A stretch of DNA of 29,177 bases, taken from assembly GCA_964489555.1 (NCBI GenBank), contig CAZAZF010000020.1, positions 1 to 29,177 of the forward strand. Reading direction: 5' to 3'. Shown one piece after another: positions 24,628-29,177 of this stretch. This stretch comes from JAAZGD01 sp964489555 (GTDB lineage: Bacteria; Bacillota; Clostridia; Peptostreptococcales; Anaerovoracaceae). The notes under the pieces are model-generated. The model was not told the origin of the DNA, made no database searches, and was given only the letters and a program-made list of their open reading frames with translations. The position numbers and the translations under genes are program-made. How positions within the stretch are numbered: position 1 is the stretch's first letter; each line of letters starts with the position of its first letter.

Positions 24628-24998
24628 CCATGACGAAGAGGATGAAGATATGCCTGATTTCAGGGGTGCTGTTGGGGATCGTGTGTATTATAGGGGCCAG
24701 TATACGTTCGGGAGGAACGGCAAGTATTTCATTCTTATTTGCCCTTTGGTATAATCGACTTCTTATGGGATTGCTAATTGGGGTGGCATGGAGAAATGTT
24801 GAGCTACCCAAGGCATTGGCGAGAGGGGCATTTCTTGGACTTGTGGCTTCCTTTGCCTTTTACAGTGCCACCGGGTTTGCGGATCATGTCAGTTTTCTGG
24901 CAGGGGTGGTATACGGTGTAATTATGGAGTTTGCCGTATGGAAATTAAACGGTGAGAAAATGGTAGTGAAAGAAAACATGGAAAGGGTGCATGGATGA
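24624..24998 (+). CDS. Small four-helix membrane protein of unknown function
   Basis: The 124-residue protein has about four hydrophobic segments (near residues 8-25, 32-50, 65-85 and 88-105) separated by short charged loops such as WRNVELPKALARG, and a charged C-terminus. The start ATG overlaps the PASTA gene stop and its own stop overlaps the tex start, both as ATGA, so all three are translationally coupled. A second ATG at 24630 is possible. I do not recognise a family. Confidence 0.78.
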   Translation: MTMTKRMKICLISGVLLGIVCIIGASIRSGGTASISFLFALWYNRLLMGLLIGVAWRNVELPKALARGAFLGLVASFAFYSATGFADHVSFLAGVVYGVIMEFAVWKLNGEKMVVKENMERVHG

Positions 24999-27175
24999 AT
25001 ATAACGGAGCAACTGGTAAAAGATTTAAAAATTTCCAAGAGTCAGATTGAAAACACGGTGGCTCTTATTGAAGAAGGAAATACCATTCCCTTTATCGCCC
25101 GGTATCGAAAAGAACTCACCGGCGGGCTTTCCGATGTGGTACTTCGGGAGTTGGACGAGAGGCTGGAGTATCTGAAAAACTTAGAGGCCAGAAAAGAAGA
25201 AGTCCTTCGTCTCATTGAGGAACAGGGAAAACTGACGGAAGAGCTGCAAAGGGACATTGAAAATGCGGAAATCCTTCAGAGAGTGGAGGATCTGTACAAG
25301 CCGTTCAAAAAGAAGAAATCCACCCGGGCCTCCAAGGCCAGAGATCTGGGCCTGGAGCCTTTGGCCGATATTATTTGGGCCCAGGAAATGACGGAAGGTA
25401 GTCCGGAAGATGTGGCCATGGCCCATTTGGAACAGCATAAAGAATATCTGGACTTTCAAGAATCCATGACGGCCCAAGAGGCTCTGGAGGGGGCCATGGA
25501 TATTCTGGCAGAGAGAATATCCGACGATGCCGATTTCATGACTCAAGTTCGGGGGAGGACTCTGAATATGGGATTGATGGTAAGCGAAGGGGTGGATATG
25601 GAGGAAAAGACCCCTTACGAAGGATATTACCAATACCAGGAAAGTGTTTCTAAAATCCCCAATCATAGAGTGTTGGCCATTAACCGAGGGGAAAAAGAAA
25701 AGAAATTGAAGGTGAAGATTGTGGCTCCCGTGGATGAAATTATTCATGATCTGGAGCAACAGGTGATTCGTTCCGAGTCTTCTATTTTTCACCCGCTTTT
25801 GCTGGACTGTATCAAGGATGGATATAAACGGTTGATGGCGCCTTCCATCGAAAGAGAAATTCGAACCTCGCTGACGGAGCGGGCGGAGAAGGAAGCGGTG
25901 AAGATATTTGCCAAGAATACGGAGAAGCTATTGATGGTTCCCCCGGTAAAGGGAGCCAGAATCATCAGTTTGGACCCCGGATTTCGAACGGGATGCAAGG
26001 TGGCGGTGTTGGATGAAACCGGCAGTCTGTTGGCCCATACCACCGTGTATCCTACGGAACCAAGGAACGATATTCAGGGTACGGAGAAAATCTTCCAAGG
26101 CCTTGTGGAAAAATACAAAATCAATGTAATGGTAATCGGCAACGGAACCGCTTCCCGGGAGACGGAGGAGGTGGTGGCCAACTTCATTCATAAGAACAAT
26201 CTGGACATTTCCTATACCATTGTCAATGAAGCGGGGGCTTCGGTGTATTCCGCATCCAAGGTGGCCAGCGATGAGTACCCGGATTTGGATGTTACCACAA
26301 GAGGAGCCATGTCTTTGGGCAGAAGGCTTCAGGACCCTCTGGCGGAATTGGTGAAGATTCCTCCCAAAAGCATCGGCGTGGGACAGTATCAGCATGACGT
26401 GAACCAAGGATTGCTGGATAAGGCGCTCACCGGCGTCATCGAGGATTGCGTAAACCGAGTGGGCGTGGATTTGAATACCGCCTCCCCTTCCTTGTTATCC
26501 TATGTGGCGGGAATTAATCTGGGCATAGCCAAGAATATCGTGGCCTATCGGGAAGAAAAAGGACGTTTCAAGGAACGAAAGGAATTGAAAAAGGTGGGGA
26601 AGCTGGGAGAAAAAACTTATCACCAATGCGCCGGCTTTTTACGAATCCAAGGAGGAAAAAACCCCCTGGATAGTACATCCGTTCATCCGGAATCCTATGA
26701 GGCCACGGAGAAATTGCTGAAGGAATTGGGCATCGACAAGAAGGAAATATTAGCCGGTGGGGTAGTAGATATCGAGGAGCGCTTAAAAGACAAGTGGCCC
26801 GACTCCCTGGAAGCCTTGGGAAAGGCCATCGAAGTGGGGCTGCCGACCTTAAGAGATATCATGGCGGAAATCAAGAAGCCGGGGAGAGATCCCCGAGAAG
26901 AAGCGCCCAGTGTGGTATTCCGAAACGATGTGCGAAAAATAGAAGATTTACAGATTGGCATGGAGTTAACGGGAACCGTTAGAAATGTGGTGGATTTCGG
27001 CGCCTTCGTGGATATTGGGCTGAAAAACGATGGGCTGGTTCATATTTCGGAACTGGCGGACCGTTTTGTGAAACACCCCATGGATGTGGTTTCTGTGGGG
27101 GATAACGTGCAAGTACGGATATTGGCCATCGATTTGGAACGAAATAAAATCGGGCTGACCATGAAAAAGAAATAA
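24995..27175 (+). CDS. tex: Tex-family RNA-binding transcription accessory protein
   Basis: Tex is a conserved cytoplasmic nucleic-acid-binding protein linked to transcription and RNA metabolism; its precise activity varies between species. The 726 residues follow the family order: a helical N-terminal domain (NITEQLVKDLKISKSQIENTVALIEEGNTIPFIARYRKELTGGLSD), a YqgF/RNase H-like domain (about 325-450, with SLDPGFRTGCKVAVLDETG and VIGNGTASRETE), helix-hairpin-helix motifs (about 490-560, NTASPSLLSYVAGINLGIAKNIVAYREEKG), and a C-terminal S1 domain (about 650-725, GTVRNVVDFGAFVDIGLKNDGLVHISEL). Length is normal. The start overlaps the preceding stop. Palindrome copy 4 with a T-run acts as its terminator. 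Confidence 0.97.
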   Translation: MNITEQLVKDLKISKSQIENTVALIEEGNTIPFIARYRKELTGGLSDVVLRELDERLEYLKNLEARKEEVLRLIEEQGKLTEELQRDIENAEILQRVEDLYKPFKKKKSTRASKARDLGLEPLADIIWAQEMTEGSPEDVAMAHLEQHKEYLDFQESMTAQEALEGAMDILAERISDDADFMTQVRGRTLNMGLMVSEGVDMEEKTPYEGYYQYQESVSKIPNHRVLAINRGEKEKKLKVKIVAPVDEIIHDLEQQVIRSESSIFHPLLLDCIKDGYKRLMAPSIEREIRTSLTERAEKEAVKIFAKNTEKLLMVPPVKGARIISLDPGFRTGCKVAVLDETGSLLAHTTVYPTEPRNDIQGTEKIFQGLVEKYKINVMVIGNGTASRETEEVVANFIHKNNLDISYTIVNEAGASVYSASKVASDEYPDLDVTTRGAMSLGRRLQDPLAELVKIPPKSIGVGQYQHDVNQGLLDKALTGVIEDCVNRVGVDLNTASPSLLSYVAGINLGIAKNIVAYREEKGRFKERKELKKVGKLGEKTYHQCAGFLRIQGGKNPLDSTSVHPESYEATEKLLKELGIDKKEILAGGVVDIEERLKDKWPDSLEALGKAIEVGLPTLRDIMAEIKKPGRDPREEAPSVVFRNDVRKIEDLQIGMELTGTVRNVVDFGAFVDIGLKNDGLVHISELADRFVKHPMDVVSVGDNVQVRILAIDLERNKIGLTMKKK

Positions 27176-27206
27176 ACTTCCCGGTCATAAACTTCGGGGT
27201 CAGAGA

Positions 27207-27267
27207 ATAATGGGGTCGGGTACCTTTCTACATAAGAGAAGGTACCCGACCCCATTATGTTTTTTTT
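27207..27267 (+). terminator. GGTACC palindrome, copy 4, serving as tex terminator
   Basis: Arms 27207-27229 and 27237-27258 (ATAATGGGGTCGGGTACC and its inverse, one bulged T) form a stem of about 22 bp. It is followed by GTTTTTTTT (27259-27267), so this copy has all the features of an intrinsic terminator 31 bp after the tex stop. Confidence 0.85.
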
Positions 27268-27282
27268 GCGGGTACCAAAAAA

Positions 27283-27323
27283 GGCCGGATACCTTTTTCA
27301 TCAAGAATGAGGTACCCGACCCC
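27283..27323. repeat. GGTACC palindrome, copy 5 (degenerate)
   Basis: The right arm GGTACCCGACCCC (27311-27323) is intact, while the left arm GGCCGGATACCT (27283-27294) has several substitutions. A loose GGTACC half-site (27271-27276) lies between it and copy 4. It sits past the end of the leftward small membrane protein gene. Confidence 0.75.
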
Positions 27324-27379
27324 GAAATTTATTGGTTTCGTTTTCGGATGGTGAAACGTTTTGTGGGGGTAACATAGGT

Positions 27380-27661
27380 TTAGGGCTGTTTGGTTTTCGA
27401 CTTTCGGGACTTCAAGTAAACGGTGAGAAAAACGAGAGTGGGCACATTATACAGGCCCAAAGTGGCTAAGCCTACGAATACGGGATGAGCCAGGCTTTCA
27501 TTGTTAATGACCATCATCATAAATATGACGGACAAAAGGAAGGAAATGGCGGGAAGAATGAGCCCGAGAAATTTATTTTCTCTTTTGGAAAGAAATACTT
27601 GTAAGAGGACTCCTCCTACTACGATTAAGGCGACTATGGTAATATTTTTCGGATCTAGCAT
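27380..27661 (-). CDS. Small membrane protein of unknown function
   Basis: The 93 residues contain three hydrophobic segments (about 8-26, 31-51 and 60-83) and a basic C-terminus KSRKSKTKQP, suggesting three membrane helices with the tail in the cytoplasm. The start is preceded by AAAGGAGAA. It is leftward, downstream of the lipoprotein gene and separated from it by palindrome copy 6, and converges on tex. I do not recognise a family. Confidence 0.75.
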   Translation of the reverse strand: MLDPKNITIVALIVVGGVLLQVFLSKRENKFLGLILPAISFLLSVIFMMMVINNESLAHPVFVGLATLGLYNVPTLVFLTVYLKSRKSKTKQP

Positions 27662-27712
27662 GATGTTTCTCCTTTCAAAACGAAGGGGGCATCGGGCATA
27701 TTTGGGAATAGG

Positions 27713-27762
27713 CTTTGGGGTCAGGTACCTTTTTCAACATTTTGAGGTACCTGACCCCAAAG
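27713..27762. repeat. GGTACC palindrome, copy 6
   Basis: A perfect 18-bp inverted repeat CTTTGGGGTCAGGTACCT (27713-27730) and its inverse (27745-27762) with a 14-base loop. It carries the A/T variant of the stem. It lies 28 bp past the stop of the leftward lipoprotein gene and has no T-run on either side. Confidence 0.9.
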
Positions 27763-27790
27763 CAGCTGACTCCAAAGTTTGCATTAAAAT

Positions 27791-29062
27791 CTATCGAATG
27801 GGGAGTTGGTACAATTCTTCTACTGTGAGCCCAAAATACTCTTGTACTACCTGTTGGAACTGGAGCAAGGGCATTTCATAAAAGTCGTCACCCTGGGTAC
27901 CGAAGGCTTGATTGAAAGCCTGTTCCACCACTTCATAGCTGGGATGTTCTTCTGTGAAGCTTTGAGAATCAAGGTAATAATTATAGGCGGCCTTTTCTTC
28001 TACCATAAAGTGGTAATAGTTCTCTTCGGCATGGTAGGTGACACGGAAGGGCACTCCGTTTATTTGATCCATGTATTCTATGTTCCAATTTTCGGGGAAG
28101 TCTCCCCACTCCGGCCGATGAATGGCGATGGAAGTGTAATGGGGCTCACGGACCTCATACACACCGCAAGACATATCTTCATCAAAACCGAACCCCAACT
28201 GGGTCAGGGAATTTTCCGGAGCGATGTAATCGCTGAATGGGGTATCAAAGGTGTCCATGGTTTGGGTCACATAGATGGTGTTGTTATTTTCTACTAAGTC
28301 CAAGCGGATGTCAAGGATTCCGTATAGGAAGCCCAACATTCCACTTTCCGCATCGTACCAAAAATCTCCTAAGTTTTGGGTAATCCCTTCTGTGGCAGAT
28401 GGTACATCGTCCACCGGGTATGCCACATAAAAACTGGCAATATTCTTGTGAGAGTTCAAGAAGAAACCGATACGGGTCCAATCCGGCTCTTTCCCCAGGT
28501 GCTCTTCCAGGGGAGCAACTGCCTGAGCTGAGTAATTGTCCTGGGCCATTTTGATATACTTCTCAACATTTTCCTCATCGATATAGTATTTGATTTCGAT
28601 AAGACATCCCTCCACATATTGGTAACGGTCATCCTCTGGAATGGTTTTTCGAATGAGGATTTCCTGGCCTGCGTCTCCTTCCAGTACACACATTCCCTTG
28701 GCCATGTACTCGTCAATTCGGTCTTTTTTTACATCTTCCGGCAAACCCGCAGCATCTGCGTGATAAGAAATGGCGTCAAATCCATCTCCGGGAGCTGTCA
28801 TGGAAACAGTAAATATGTTTTTTCCTTCCGCCTGTTCGGCGGCAGTGTCAAAGCTGACACCGAAAACCTGGAAAGTATCCGGGAGTCCTTCTTCTCCATA
28901 GAACGAAAGCGCCTCCTCGAAAATGTCTTCCGGCGCATATTTTGTTCCCGGAGTTTCTGGATTTTCCCCCGAAGGTTCATCTGCAACACCGGTGCATCCC
29001 GTTAGGGGTGCACCCAATAAGAGCATAAAAAGTATCAAGATACAAGCTGTAAATCGTTTCAT
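27791..29062 (-). CDS. Lipoprotein of unknown function
   Basis: The 423-residue protein has a lipoprotein signal peptide with lipobox LTGC, where Cys23 would be lipidated and anchored to the outer face of the membrane. A flexible Glu/Pro/Gly-rich linker follows (VADEPSGENPETPGTKYAPED). The rest is acidic and soluble with no membrane helix. Several aromatic and YAEENYYHF-like segments are present, but I recognise no domain. The start follows TAGGAGAAGG. A C-terminal EEHPSYEVVEQAFNQAFG section could be a substrate or protein contact, but this is a guess. The nearest downstream gene encodes a small membrane protein. Confidence 0.82.
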   Translation of the reverse strand: MKRFTACILILFMLLLGAPLTGCTGVADEPSGENPETPGTKYAPEDIFEEALSFYGEEGLPDTFQVFGVSFDTAAEQAEGKNIFTVSMTAPGDGFDAISYHADAAGLPEDVKKDRIDEYMAKGMCVLEGDAGQEILIRKTIPEDDRYQYVEGCLIEIKYYIDEENVEKYIKMAQDNYSAQAVAPLEEHLGKEPDWTRIGFFLNSHKNIASFYVAYPVDDVPSATEGITQNLGDFWYDAESGMLGFLYGILDIRLDLVENNNTIYVTQTMDTFDTPFSDYIAPENSLTQLGFGFDEDMSCGVYEVREPHYTSIAIHRPEWGDFPENWNIEYMDQINGVPFRVTYHAEENYYHFMVEEKAAYNYYLDSQSFTEEHPSYEVVEQAFNQAFGTQGDDFYEMPLLQFQQVVQEYFGLTVEELYQLPIR

Positions 29063-29135
29063 TTTTCCTTCTCCTAAACATTACGATTATCATAGGGTCA
29101 GAACATATCAAACGATGCCGAACAAGGTGCCGGTT

Positions 29136-29159
29136 CCGGGAAGTGCCACCCACTTCCGG
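29136..29159. repeat. Hairpin upstream of the lipoprotein gene
   Basis: CCGGGAAGTG (29136-29145) pairs with CACTTCCGG (29151-29159) with one bulged G. Rightward it is followed after a short gap by ATGTTTTTC. It could be an operator, a leader structure of the lipoprotein gene, or the end of a feature beyond the window. Confidence 0.45.
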
Positions 29160-29177
29160 TACAATTATATGTTTTTC

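Overview
The window looks like the chromosome of a low-to-moderate GC Gram-positive anaerobe of the Clostridia type. The signs are strong AGGAGG-like ribosome binding sites, GTG and TTG starts, U-tract terminators, a uvrB-uvrA gene order, class II aldolase, an AgrC/LytTR-type two-component system, SLH-domain and stalk-domain surface proteins, and smpB next to ssrA. I cannot name the genus from sequence alone.

Layout. (1) 1-7449: a rightward run of uvrB, uvrA, an EamA-family permease and nicotinate phosphoribosyltransferase, closed by a strong bidirectional terminator. (2) 7458-8903: a short leftward block with class II fructose-bisphosphate aldolase and a membrane protein resembling only the N-terminal part of MltG. 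(3) 9037-12078: a rightward run of an RluA-type pseudouridine synthase, a signal-peptidase homologue that has lost both catalytic residues, an apparently active type I signal peptidase, smpB, and the tmRNA gene ssrA with its own terminator. (4) 12078-15972: an AT-richer accessory segment directly behind ssrA. It holds an AAA/DUF4143 ATPase flanked by 76-79 bp direct repeats, an HTH-Fic protein with a repeat-studded promoter, and a decayed GAF-GGDEF diguanylate cyclase gene. It is bordered on both sides by copies of a GGTACC-centred palindrome. (5) 16006-23592: a leftward AgrC-like histidine kinase/LytTR regulator pair, divergent from a small membrane protein, a secreted stalk/DUF5050/ricin-like protein and a large SLH-anchored surface protein. 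(6) 23863-27175: a tightly coupled trio of a PASTA-domain protein, a small membrane protein and Tex. (7) 27380-29062: a leftward small membrane protein and a lipoprotein.

A dispersed palindrome family, GGGGTC(G/A)GGTACC followed by its inverse, occurs six times, always between genes and always just past a gene end. The base that varies in one arm is compensated in the other arm, which suggests a structured, mobile or transcript-end element.

The observations most worth following are the dead/active signal peptidase pair, the palindrome family, the direct repeats around the DUF4143 ATPase with its paired operator-like sites, and the two-component/surface-protein locus. No CRISPR array, integrase, transposase gene or conventional tRNA gene was seen.
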